DNA of 64,000 bases from Streptomyces rubrogriseus. Its GTDB lineage: Bacteria; Actinomycetota; Actinomycetes; Streptomycetales; Streptomycetaceae. Positions within the stretch are counted from its first letter, which is position 1. Each line of letters starts with the position of its first letter. Position numbers and translations under genes: made by a program. A model generated the notes under the pieces. It made no database searches and was not told the DNA's origin. It was given only the letters and a program-made list of their open reading frames with translations. Where the stretch lies: the NCBI RefSeq assembly GCF_027947575.1, contig NZ_CP116256.1, positions 7,316,001-7,380,000 on the forward strand. The letters run 5' to 3'. Shown piece by piece: positions 23,747 through 31,359 of this stretch.

Positions 23747-25357
23747 ATGGAAGAGCTGGTCATCAGGGACGCCGACGTCGTGGACGGCTCCGGCGGCGAC
23801 TCCTACCGAGCCGACGTCGTGGTCGACGGCGGCCGGATCGTCTCGATCGTCAAGGAGGCGGCGGCCGCCGGCTGCCAGCGCCCCAAGGCGCGCCGGGAGC
23901 TGGACGCCGAGGGCCTGGTCCTGTCCCCCGGCTTCATCGACATGCACGCCCACAGCGACCTGGCGCTGCTGCGGGACCCCGACCACAGCGCCAAGGCCGC
24001 CCAGGGCGTCACCCTGGAGGTCATCGGCCAGGACGGACTGTCGTACGCGCCGGTCGACGACCGCACCCTCGGCGAGGTGCGCCGGGCGATCGCCGGGTGG
24101 AACGGCCACGGGGACGACGTCGACTTCGACTGGCGGTCGGTCGGCGAGTACCTGGACCGGCTCGACCGGGGCATCGCGGTCAACGCCGCGTACCTGATCC
24201 CGCAGGGCACGGTGCGCGCCCTCGCCGTCGGCTGGGACGACCGGGAGGCGACGGAGGCGGAGCTGGAGCACATGCGGCGCCTGGTCGCCGAGGGCCTGGA
24301 GCAGGGCGCGGTCGGCCTGTCGTCGGGGCTGACCTACACGCCCGGGATGTACGCCAAGGACGCCGAGCTGACCGAGCTGTGCCGGGTGGTGGCGTCGTAC
24401 GGCGGCTACTACTGCCCGCACCACCGCTCGTACGGGGCGGGGGCCCTGAAGGCGTACGAGGAGATGGTGGAGCTGACCCGGGAGGCGGGCTGCCCGCTGC
24501 ACCTGGCGCACGCCACCATGAACTTCGGCGTGAACAAGGGCAAGGCGCCCGAGCTGCTGACCCTGCTCGACGAGGCACTCGCGGGCGGCGCCGACATCAC
24601 CCTCGACACCTACCCGTACACCCCTGGCTGCACCACCCTCGTGGCGCTGCTGCCGAGCTGGGCGAGCGAGGGCGGTCCGGAGCAGATCCTGAAGCGGCTG
24701 GCGGACGACGACACCGCCGAACGCATCCGGCACCACATGGAGGAGATCGGCTCCGACGGCTCCCACGGCGTGCCCATGGAGTGGGAGACGATCGAGATCT
24801 CCGGCACGGGCGACCCGGCGCTCGCCGAGTACGTCGGCCGCACGGTGCTGGAGTCGGCGCGGCTGCGCGGCGAGAGCCCGTGGACGGTCGCCCGGAACCT
24901 GCTGCTGGCCGACCGGCTGGCGCCGACCATCCTCCAGCACGTCGGCCACGAGGAGAACGTGCGCGCGATCATGCGGCACCGGGTCCACACCGGCGGCTCG
25001 GACGGCATCCTCCAGGGCGCCAAGCCGCACCCGCGCGCCTACGGCACCTTCCCGCACTACCTGGGCCACTACGTGCGCGAGCTGGGCGTGCTCCCGCTGG
25101 AGGAGTGCGTCGCCCACCTCACCTCGCGCCCGGCGGCCCGGCTGCGGCTGCCGGACCGGGGGCTGGTCCGCGAGGGGTACCGCGCCGACCTGGTGCTCTT
25201 CGACCCGGCGACGGTGGCCGCCGGCAGCTCGTTCGAGGAGCCGCGGGTGCTGCCCACGGGCATCCCGTACGTGCTGGTCGACGGGCGTTTCGTGATGGAG
25301 GACGGGCGGCGCACCGACGTGCTGGCCGGACGGTCGGTGCGCCGGGTTCCGCGCTGA
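23747..25357 (+). CDS. N-acyl-D-amino-acid deacylase (D-aminoacylase family)
   Basis: 536-aa amidohydrolase that hydrolyses N-acyl-D-amino acids to D-amino acids. The family pattern is present: GFIDMHAHSDLALLRDPDHSAKAAQGVTLEVIGQDGLS (metal-binding HxH and the loop equivalent to the Cys-containing one), PHHRSYG, LHLAHATMNFGVNKG and RVHTGGSDGILQGAKPHPRAYGTFPHYLG. The start is fixed by AGGAGG before the ATG at 23747. The D-aminoacylase metal-bridging Cys position reads VIGQDGLS here, so the bridging residue may differ. It forms a two-gene operon with the PLP enzyme. Confidence 0.88.
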   Translation: MEELVIRDADVVDGSGGDSYRADVVVDGGRIVSIVKEAAAAGCQRPKARRELDAEGLVLSPGFIDMHAHSDLALLRDPDHSAKAAQGVTLEVIGQDGLSYAPVDDRTLGEVRRAIAGWNGHGDDVDFDWRSVGEYLDRLDRGIAVNAAYLIPQGTVRALAVGWDDREATEAELEHMRRLVAEGLEQGAVGLSSGLTYTPGMYAKDAELTELCRVVASYGGYYCPHHRSYGAGALKAYEEMVELTREAGCPLHLAHATMNFGVNKGKAPELLTLLDEALAGGADITLDTYPYTPGCTTLVALLPSWASEGGPEQILKRLADDDTAERIRHHMEEIGSDGSHGVPMEWETIEISGTGDPALAEYVGRTVLESARLRGESPWTVARNLLLADRLAPTILQHVGHEENVRAIMRHRVHTGGSDGILQGAKPHPRAYGTFPHYLGHYVRELGVLPLEECVAHLTSRPAARLRLPDRGLVREGYRADLVLFDPATVAAGSSFEEPRVLPTGIPYVLVDGRFVMEDGRRTDVLAGRSVRRVPR

Positions 25358-25389
25358 GCCCGGGCCGGTCCGCCGGGGCCGGCGCGGGC
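25358..25389. terminator. Hairpin terminator between convergent genes
   Basis: Arms 25358-25368 and 25379-25389 pair at 10 of 11 positions. They lie directly after the D-aminoacylase stop and before the convergent protease stop. Confidence 0.45.
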
Positions 25390-25394
25390 AGCCC

Positions 25395-26276
25395 CTACGG
25401 CTTGGGCAGGACGCAGCCGCTGCGCGAGAGGTCGAGCTTGTTGTCCAGGCCGAAGCAGGCGGGGATCTGGTAGGTCTGCTGGCCGTAGTTGATGCCCTCG
25501 CGGACCGTCACGGTGCCGTCCTCGGCGACCTCGCAGGGGTTGTTGTCGGTGCAGCGCCCGCCGTCCTCGTTGCCCGTGTTGTTGACGGCGACGACCTCGC
25601 CGGTGGCGTTGTCGACGACGGGCGATCCGGAGGTGCCGCCGATGGTCTGGCAGGCGGAGGTGTAGCGGACCGAGTCCTTCCAGGTCCACTCCCCCTCCTT
25701 CAGGCGGTAGGCGAACCCGTCGACATTGCAGGCGTAGGTGCGCTTCCAGTAGCCGGAGACGACGGTGATCGCGGTACCGGCCGTGGGTCGGGTGTCGTTC
25801 AGGGTGAGCGGGCTGATCCCGTAGGAGCCGCGGATCTGGGCGTACGTGCTGGTGAGCTGGTAGAGCGAGACGTCCGTGTCGGTCATCGTCGCGTAGGCGA
25901 TCTTGCCGGCCCGCAGCGTGCCGACCCGGGTGCCGGAGGCGTTGAGCAGCCCGAAGGTGCGGCTGGAGGGCTGGTCCACGACGACCTCGCCGGCCGCCGG
26001 GAAGCCGGTCTCCAGGCAGTGGCCGTTGGACATGACGAGCGCCGGGTCGTCGTCCTCGGAGGCGGGCAGGCGCACGACCGAGCCGGAGCAGTTGCTGAGC
26101 GCGACGGTGCCGGCGAAGGACACGGCGCGGACGGCGGGAGCCGCGGATGACACGGGCGACGCGGTAGCCGCGGTAGCCGCGGATGACGCGGGAGCCGCGG
26201 GTGACGCGGCCGCCGGTGCCACGCCGACCCCGGTGACGGCCAGGGTGGCGAGCGCGGCAAGGAGAGGCTTGTTCAT
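25395..26276 (-). CDS. Secreted trypsin-like serine protease
   Basis: 293-aa S1-type peptidase. A Sec signal peptide (MNKPLLAALATLAVTGVGVAPAAAS) is followed by an Ala/Ser-rich prosegment with repeated ASPV/SSAA units. The triad can be traced: His in VMSNGHCLE, Asp in MTDTDVSLYQL, Ser in TIGGTSGSPVVDN. Several paired Cys fit extracellular disulphides. The ATG at 26276 lies just upstream of the hydrophobic core; a longer frame adds no signal features. An 8-bp inverted repeat 58 bases upstream of the start may regulate it. It faces the D-aminoacylase convergently. Confidence 0.88.
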   Translation of the reverse strand: MNKPLLAALATLAVTGVGVAPAAASPAAPASSAATAATASPVSSAAPAVRAVSFAGTVALSNCSGSVVRLPASEDDDPALVMSNGHCLETGFPAAGEVVVDQPSSRTFGLLNASGTRVGTLRAGKIAYATMTDTDVSLYQLTSTYAQIRGSYGISPLTLNDTRPTAGTAITVVSGYWKRTYACNVDGFAYRLKEGEWTWKDSVRYTSACQTIGGTSGSPVVDNATGEVVAVNNTGNEDGGRCTDNNPCEVAEDGTVTVREGINYGQQTYQIPACFGLDNKLDLSRSGCVLPKP

Positions 26277-26333
26277 GTGGGGGTCCCCTCTTTGGAGGGC
26301 ACCGGCCGGAGGTCGTCCGGGCGGCGCCGTATT

Positions 26334-26353
26334 GTCATGAGCATTCTCATGAC
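26334..26353. promoter_or_regulatory. Inverted repeat upstream of protease
   Basis: GTCATGAG-CATT-CTCATGAC has perfect 8-bp arms and is AT-richer than its surroundings. It sits in the promoter region of the protease, 58 bases before its ATG. It is probably an operator; the binding factor is unknown. Confidence 0.5.
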
Positions 26354-26509
26354 GGAGAGGGGTGCGGACAAGGGCCGGTAACCGGCCGCCAGTTGGCGCG
26401 AACCGGCCCGCCGGCACCGTCACCGGCGGCCGCGGCCACCCGGACGGGGGCGTCTCACGTGGCGGAAGACACGGCCCATGGGCCGTAACCGGGTCGTAAG
26501 CTCGCGGAC

Positions 26510-27721
26510 ATGCAGGTGATCCAGTCGACCAAGCTCGCCAACGTCTGTTACGAGATCCGGGGCCCGGTGCTCGAGGAGGCGATGCGGCTGGAGGCGGCCG
26601 GGCACCGCATCCTGAAGCTGAACACCGGCAATCCGGCGGCCTTCGGCTTCGAGTGCCCGCCGGAGATCCTGGAGGACATCCTCCGCAACGTCTCCACGGC
26701 GCACGGCTACGGCGACGCGAAGGGCCTGCTGGCGGCGCGCCGGGCCGTCGTCATGCACAACCAGACCCTCGGCATCGAGACGGACGTCGAGCACGTCTTC
26801 ATCGGCAACGGCGTCTCCGAGCTGATCGTGATGGCGATGCAGGGCCTGCTCGACGACGGCGACGAGGTCCTCGTCCCGGCCCCGGACTACCCGCTGTGGA
26901 CGGCCGCCGTCTCACTGTCCGGCGGTACGGCGGTGCACTACCGCTGCGACGAGCAGTCCGACTGGATGCCCGACCTCGCGGACGTGGAGCGGAAGATCAC
27001 CGACCGCACCAAGGCACTGGTGATCATCAATCCGAACAACCCGACGGGCGCGGTCTACGACGACGCGATGCTGCGCGGGCTGACGGACATCGCGCGCCGG
27101 CACAACCTGCTGGTCTGCTCCGACGAGATCTACGACAAGATCCTCTACGACGACGCCACCCACACCCCGACCGCCGCGATCGCCCCCGACCTGCTCACCC
27201 TCACCTTCAACGGCATGTCGAAGGCGTACCGGGTGGCCGGTTACCGGGTCGGCTGGATGTCGATCTCCGGGCCGCGCGCGCACGCCGAGTCCTACATCGA
27301 GGGCCTGACGATCCTGGCGAACATGCGCCTGTGCGCCAACATGCCGGGCCAGCACGGCGTGGTCGCGGCGCTCAGCGGGCGGCAGACCATCAACGAGCTG
27401 GTGCTGCCGGGCGGGCGGCTGCGCGAGCAGCGGGACGCCGCCCACGAGGCGCTGACCAGCATTCCCGGCGTGACCTGCGTGAAGCCGAAGGGTGCGCTGT
27501 ATCTCTTCCCACGGCTCGACCCCAAGGTGTTCAAGATCAAGGACGACCGGCGGATGGTCCTGGACCTGCTGCGCCAGGAGAAGATCATGGTCGTCCAGGG
27601 CACCGGCTTCAACTGGCCCGAGCCCGACCACTTCCGGGTGGTGACCCTGCCGACGGCCGCGGACCTGCGCGAGGCGGTGGGCCGGATCGGGAACTTCCTG
27701 GACGGCTACGGCCAGCACTGA
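26510..27721 (+). CDS. PLP-dependent class I aminotransferase (AlaA-like)
   Basis: 403-aa fold-I aminotransferase resembling E. coli AlaA (glutamate-pyruvate transaminase). Motifs: LNTGNPAAFGF near the N-terminus, IIINPNNPTGAVYDD (substrate carboxylate/PLP contact), SDEIYDKILYDDATHTPTA, and FNGMSKAYRVAGYRVGWM with the PLP lysine at about residue 238. A C-terminal VKPKGALYLFPRLD closes the small domain. The ATG at 26510 gives MQVIQSTKLANVCYEIRGP, the standard family start. It appears monocistronic. The product probably interconverts alanine and pyruvate with glutamate. Confidence 0.9.
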   Translation: MQVIQSTKLANVCYEIRGPVLEEAMRLEAAGHRILKLNTGNPAAFGFECPPEILEDILRNVSTAHGYGDAKGLLAARRAVVMHNQTLGIETDVEHVFIGNGVSELIVMAMQGLLDDGDEVLVPAPDYPLWTAAVSLSGGTAVHYRCDEQSDWMPDLADVERKITDRTKALVIINPNNPTGAVYDDAMLRGLTDIARRHNLLVCSDEIYDKILYDDATHTPTAAIAPDLLTLTFNGMSKAYRVAGYRVGWMSISGPRAHAESYIEGLTILANMRLCANMPGQHGVVAALSGRQTINELVLPGGRLREQRDAAHEALTSIPGVTCVKPKGALYLFPRLDPKVFKIKDDRRMVLDLLRQEKIMVVQGTGFNWPEPDHFRVVTLPTAADLREAVGRIGNFLDGYGQH

Positions 27722-27742
27722 GTGTCCCGAACACCGTCAACT

Positions 27743-27757
27743 TTAGATTGAATCTAA
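27743..27757. promoter_or_regulatory. TTAGATT-N-AATCTAA operator
   Basis: A perfect 7-bp inverted repeat (27743-27749 and 27751-27757), overlapping or just before an AT-rich TAATATAGG that could be the -10 box for the gene at 27795. Such 15-bp palindromes are typical of MarR/Rrf2-size regulators. No regulator is adjacent. Confidence 0.6.
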
Positions 27758-27794
27758 TATAGGATGGCTTCCTGAAGCACTCAGGAGGCCATCC

Positions 27795-28217
27795 ATGTAC
27801 GAGCCGATCCGCAGCAAGTCGGTCCACAGCACGATGGCCGGCACCACCACGGACTTCCCCGGCCGATCCCGGGACGAGGAGCTGGACATCCAGCTCGCCG
27901 GCCATCTCGCGGCGCTGCTCGCCGTCACCGACGAACTGCGCGCGCTGGGCCCCGACACCGGCCTGGACGCCGCCGCCGAGCGGCTGGCCGAGCAGGTGAC
28001 CCGGCTGCGGGGAGGGCAGGCGCCGACCCGCCTGCAAGTGGCCGCCGCCCGCACGGAGCCGCTACCGGCGGCCCTGCACCGGCGGGCGCACACCCTGGCG
28101 GCCCGCGCCCTGGTGGTCGCGGCCTCCCGCGCCGACACGGCGGTCGCGATCCTGACCGCCGAGCGCATGGACGCGCACTCCGCGGCCCTGGAGCCGCGCC
28201 CGCTCGCGTCCCGCTAG
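27795..28217 (+). CDS. Hypothetical helical protein under palindromic promoter
   Basis: 140-aa protein with no recognised family. Residues 30-75 (EELDIQLAGHLAALLAVTDELRALGPDTGLDAAAERLAEQVTRL) and 90-130 are strongly helical and Ala/Leu-rich, suggesting a small helical bundle. There is no signal peptide or membrane helix. The ATG at 27795 has CAGGAGG upstream. The tight TTAGATT palindrome in its promoter suggests it is specifically regulated, perhaps by stress. It ends at a terminator hairpin. Confidence 0.7.
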   Translation: MYEPIRSKSVHSTMAGTTTDFPGRSRDEELDIQLAGHLAALLAVTDELRALGPDTGLDAAAERLAEQVTRLRGGQAPTRLQVAAARTEPLPAALHRRAHTLAARALVVAASRADTAVAILTAERMDAHSAALEPRPLASR

Positions 28218-28239
28218 CCCTCCCGGGCCCCCGAACGGC

Positions 28240-28277
28240 CCCGGTCCGCGCGCACCCGCAGCGACGCGCGGACCGGG
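28240..28277. terminator. Hairpin terminator between convergent genes
   Basis: A perfect 13-bp GC stem (28240-28252 with 28265-28277) and 12-base loop lie between the plus-strand gene ending at 28217 and the minus-strand gene ending at 28302. Confidence 0.65.
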
Positions 28278-28301
28278 TGCCACACATCCTCCGTCCGCCG
28301 G

Positions 28302-28484
28302 TCAGCCGAAGATCACCGTCAGGACGACGAAGACCAGGATGATCGCGAGAACGATCGCCCACACGGGCCAGGTACCGCGGCCGTCCGGGTCCTCCGGGCC
28401 GCCACCGCGCGGGCGGTCCTCCTTCAGCTGCGGGTCGGGGTCCCGCGGCCGGTCCCGCTTGTAGAAGTCGTCACCGTCTGCCAT
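28302..28484 (-). CDS. Small single-pass membrane protein
   Basis: 60-aa protein. A charged, disordered N-terminal 40 residues (MADGDDFYKRDRPRDPDPQLKEDRP, Gly/Pro/Asp-rich) is followed by one C-terminal membrane helix, VWAIVLAIILVFVVLTVIFG, ending at the last residue. The layout is that of a tail-anchored small protein. GGGAGAGGG upstream of the ATG can serve as RBS. Function unknown. Confidence 0.7.
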   Translation of the reverse strand: MADGDDFYKRDRPRDPDPQLKEDRPRGGGPEDPDGRGTWPVWAIVLAIILVFVVLTVIFG

Positions 28485-28697
28485 GCCCGGCCCCTCTCCC
28501 TTTCCCTGTTCTCCGCGGTCGCGCTCCTCCTGGTTCTCGCGGTCGCACTCCCCCGAGTACCGCGCGCAGAGTGGCGCATGCCCGTCGCGCGCCGGGGCGT
28601 TGTCGGTGGGCGCGCCTAGGATCGCTCCGCGTCAAGGGGATCAGGGGCGTCGGCGGCCCGGCGGCCGGCCCACCGAGCGAGCGGACGGAGAACGCCG

Positions 28698-30098
28698 TTG
28701 TCCTCGATACACGACTTCGCGACCTGGGAGCCGTTGCTGCGGCTCGTGCGGGCGTCCCACCCGGAGCGGCTCGCCGGGCCCGGGGGTCACGTCATGGGGC
28801 AGATCGGTCTCGGCGGGTGGAGCGTGCCCGTGCGGCGGCCGCACCCCGCGCCGGGGCGCGCGTCGCTGGTGGAGGACATGCAGGACGAGTTCACCGCGGT
28901 GGAGGCGATCCAGGCCGCCCTGAGGGCCCACGGCAAGGACTCGGTGTCGTTCATGGTCGAGACGCTCGCGGACGGGAGGACCGCGCTCCATGTCGTCGAC
29001 TCCGGCCCCGCCGTGGAGCACGGCCTCGTCAGCCCCTTCGTCGGGACCCTGGTGCTGGTCGAGGGGGCGGTCCCCGAGCCCTGGCGGCGGCTGCCCGAAG
29101 CGGTGCCGGGGGCGGTTCCGGCGCCGTCGGCGGACCCGGCGCTGCTGGAGCGGACCCTGCGCGAGCGGCTCCCCGAAGCGGTCGGCGCGACCGAGGCGGA
29201 GATCGCCGAGGCGCAGGCGCGCCTCGGTGTCACGCTGCCCGACGAGCTGAAGGCGCTCTACCGCGTGGTCCGGGCACGGTGGCAGGACTGGCGCGGCGAC
29301 TACGCGGCGCAGGAGCGCGTCGTCGACGCGGTCGGCTGTGAGCTGCTCCCCCTGGACCAGCTGTACGTCGCGGACGCGCGGTCCCGCCCGTGCCTGTGGC
29401 AGTTCGCCGCCACGGACGCCGTCGTCACCGCACCGGACGCCGCCGTGCAGGGCCTCGTCGGCTCGCCCGGCTGGATCGCCTTCGGCGACAACGGCGGCGG
29501 CGACCGGCTCGCCCTCGACCTGACCCCGGGGCCGGGCGGGCACACCGGGCAGGTCGTCATGATCGGCCACGAGGACAGCATCGGCGCCGGACTGCTCGCC
29601 GAGTCCCTCACCGACATGGTGGTGAACGGCCGGGCGGAGTGGAACGCGGGCCGGAACCGGGACGAACCGCCGGTGGTCGCCCGGCTGAACGTCCTCGGCG
29701 ACGACGTGTCGGCCGCCGCCCGTCCCGAGCTGGAGGTGCTCGTGCTCGGCGGGCGGGAGGGCGAGCCGCGCAGCCTCGCCCCCGTCGCCGGACTCCCCCG
29801 GCTGCGCACCCTCGACGCCTACCCGGGCACGCTCGCCGACCCGCTGGAGATCGCCGGGCTGACGCGTCTGGAGTACCTGCGCCTCGGCCCCCGGGACTGG
29901 CGCGTCCTGCTCGACGCGGGCGCCGTCCCCCCAAGTCTGCTGGCGGCCCACATCGCGGTGCGGGGCGAACACCACCCGCCGGAGATCATCGCCCTCGCCA
30001 ACGAGCTCCTGTCCCTGTGGGACCGCCCGCTGATCAGCCGGACGGTCCTCGAAGGCGACCTGGGCACCGACCGGACGGCGGAGGGCGGCGCCCGGTGA
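28698..30098 (+). CDS. SMI1/KNR4 (SUKH) domain protein, large
   Basis: 466-aa cytoplasmic protein from a TTG at 28698, with GGAG seven bases before it. An N-terminal ~140-residue domain of unknown type is followed by a SUKH-like module: VGATEAEIAEAQARLGVTLPDELKALYRVVRARWQDWRGDY, then PGWIAFGDNGGGDRLALDLTPG (~165-310). A C-terminal leucine-rich-like segment (LEVLVLGGREGEPRSLAPVAGLPRLRTLDAY) comes last. SUKH proteins are often immunity factors of polymorphic toxins, but no toxin is adjacent. Its stop overlaps the next gene as GTGA. Confidence 0.75.
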   Translation: MSSIHDFATWEPLLRLVRASHPERLAGPGGHVMGQIGLGGWSVPVRRPHPAPGRASLVEDMQDEFTAVEAIQAALRAHGKDSVSFMVETLADGRTALHVVDSGPAVEHGLVSPFVGTLVLVEGAVPEPWRRLPEAVPGAVPAPSADPALLERTLRERLPEAVGATEAEIAEAQARLGVTLPDELKALYRVVRARWQDWRGDYAAQERVVDAVGCELLPLDQLYVADARSRPCLWQFAATDAVVTAPDAAVQGLVGSPGWIAFGDNGGGDRLALDLTPGPGGHTGQVVMIGHEDSIGAGLLAESLTDMVVNGRAEWNAGRNRDEPPVVARLNVLGDDVSAAARPELEVLVLGGREGEPRSLAPVAGLPRLRTLDAYPGTLADPLEIAGLTRLEYLRLGPRDWRVLLDAGAVPPSLLAAHIAVRGEHHPPEIIALANELLSLWDRPLISRTVLEGDLGTDRTAEGGAR

Positions 30099-31045
30099 GC
30101 GGGGACGGTCTCGAGGGGCTGCTGGCGGCCGTTCACCGGCTGACCGCGCAGCGCACGGGCACGCCGGTGTGCGGGACGGCGGGGCACGGCGCGGGGCACG
30201 TGTGCCTGGTGCCGCCCGCGGGGGCCGGTCTGCCCGGCATCGAGGAGGCGATCGGCTCGCGGTTCGGGGAGCCGCTCCGCCTCGTCACCGGCGGCACCAC
30301 CGAGGCGGCGGGCGGGCCGGCCGGGCTGCCGCTCGGCACGCCGTTCGGGGAGCGGGTCGTCGAGATGCGGGCGTGGCCGTACGGGGACCGGTGGATCGGC
30401 TGCGGCACGGTGCGCGCCGACGACGCGGACGGTGCCGTCCGGCCCGTGGTGCTCGTCGCCGAGCGGGCGGATCCCGCGGCCGGGGCGAGTGCGCCCGCGA
30501 CCTGGGTGGACGGGATCGTCGCCGTCACCGGGTGGGGGACGGCGCGGGCCCGGGCGGTCGACTGGCCGGCGGTGGAGGCACGGCTCGGGACGCCGCTGCC
30601 CGGCGACTACAAGCGGCTCGTCGAGATCTTCGGCGGCGCCGGTGCCTTCGACGGCTACCTGCAACTCCAGGTCCCCGACGCGCACGACCGGAGCGCGGAC
30701 ATCGTCCGGCACACCGCGTGGCTCGGGGAGTGGGCCCGCACGCACGGCAGCCGCCTGTGGGAGCCGTACCCGGTGTATCCGGCCCCCGGCGGGCTGCTGC
30801 AGTGGGCGAGCACCGAGCAGGCGGACGGTTTCTACTGGCTCACCGGGGATCCCGACCCGGACAGGTGGCCCGTACTGGCGAAGGAGGACGTCCCCGACTC
30901 CTGGCAGCGGTTCGACGGCCCGGCCGGGGAGTTCGTCCACCGCATGCTCACCGAGCCGGACCACCCGTTCTCCACGGCCCGCTGGTTCGACGTCCACTGG
31001 TACCAGGACTACGGACCGGCGGCCTCGGACGAAGGCCGGGTCTGA
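30095..31045 (+). CDS. SMI1/KNR4 (SUKH) domain protein, second
   Basis: 316-aa protein, GTG start at 30095 overlapping the previous stop (GTGA). An N-terminal module (~1-140) contains GTPFGERVVEMRAWPYGDRWIGCGTV. The SUKH core begins near 150: VDWPAVEARLGTPLPGDYKRLVEIFGGAGAFDGYLQLQVPD, then LLQWASTEQADGFYWLTGDPDPDRWPVL. Translational coupling to another SUKH protein suggests a shared job or an immunity pair. No partner toxin was found within 10 kb. Confidence 0.75.
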   Translation: MSGDGLEGLLAAVHRLTAQRTGTPVCGTAGHGAGHVCLVPPAGAGLPGIEEAIGSRFGEPLRLVTGGTTEAAGGPAGLPLGTPFGERVVEMRAWPYGDRWIGCGTVRADDADGAVRPVVLVAERADPAAGASAPATWVDGIVAVTGWGTARARAVDWPAVEARLGTPLPGDYKRLVEIFGGAGAFDGYLQLQVPDAHDRSADIVRHTAWLGEWARTHGSRLWEPYPVYPAPGGLLQWASTEQADGFYWLTGDPDPDRWPVLAKEDVPDSWQRFDGPAGEFVHRMLTEPDHPFSTARWFDVHWYQDYGPAASDEGRV

Positions 31046-31117
31046 CGGCACCATCGGCACCATCGGCACCTGGCGGACCGTTCGGAGCGCCGACCGCCGT
31101 ACCGGCCGCGATGCCGG

Positions 31118-31185
31118 GCGGGCCCGGACGTGCCGGAAGGGCGGGCCCGGACGTGCCGGAAGGGCGGGTCCGGACGTGCCGAAGG
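31118..31185. repeat. Three tandem 23-bp repeats
   Basis: Two identical 23-bp copies at 31118-31140 and 31141-31163 contain GGGCCCGGACGTGCCGGAAG. A third, one base shorter with one substitution, spans 31164-31185. The array abuts the terminator hairpin directly. The recent identity of the first two copies suggests slippage. Confidence 0.8.
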
Positions 31186-31222
31186 GCCGGGTCCGTCGCA
31201 CGCCGTTGTGCGGGGACCCGGC
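31186..31222. terminator. Bidirectional hairpin terminator
   Basis: Outer 9-bp arms GCCGGGTCC / GGACCCGGC (31186-31194, 31214-31222) with an additional inner GCAC/GTGC pairing. It lies between convergent genes. Confidence 0.7.
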
Positions 31223-31359
31223 CCGAGCGGGGCTTCCCCGCGCTCCGGGGTGCGAAGAGCTACTGGAGCGCGGGGAGACCCCCTACGTGACCGGCCTTCG
31301 TGACGACTTCGCGGGTCAGGGCTAGTCGGACCGGCCACGGAGCTGGGTGGGGACGGTGC

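Larger units (their letters stand above)
31046..31359. other. Convergent intergenic region with repeats and terminator
   Basis: 314 bases between the SUKH gene and pckG, both ending here. It contains three 23-bp tandem repeats and a strong hairpin (annotated separately), plus two GGCACCATC units at 31050-31070. No credible gene was found. Confidence 0.7.

Noticed and set aside
18459..25357. Cluster as secondary-metabolite biosynthesis
   Set aside because: No synthases, carriers or tailoring sets; every enzyme is catabolic in family.
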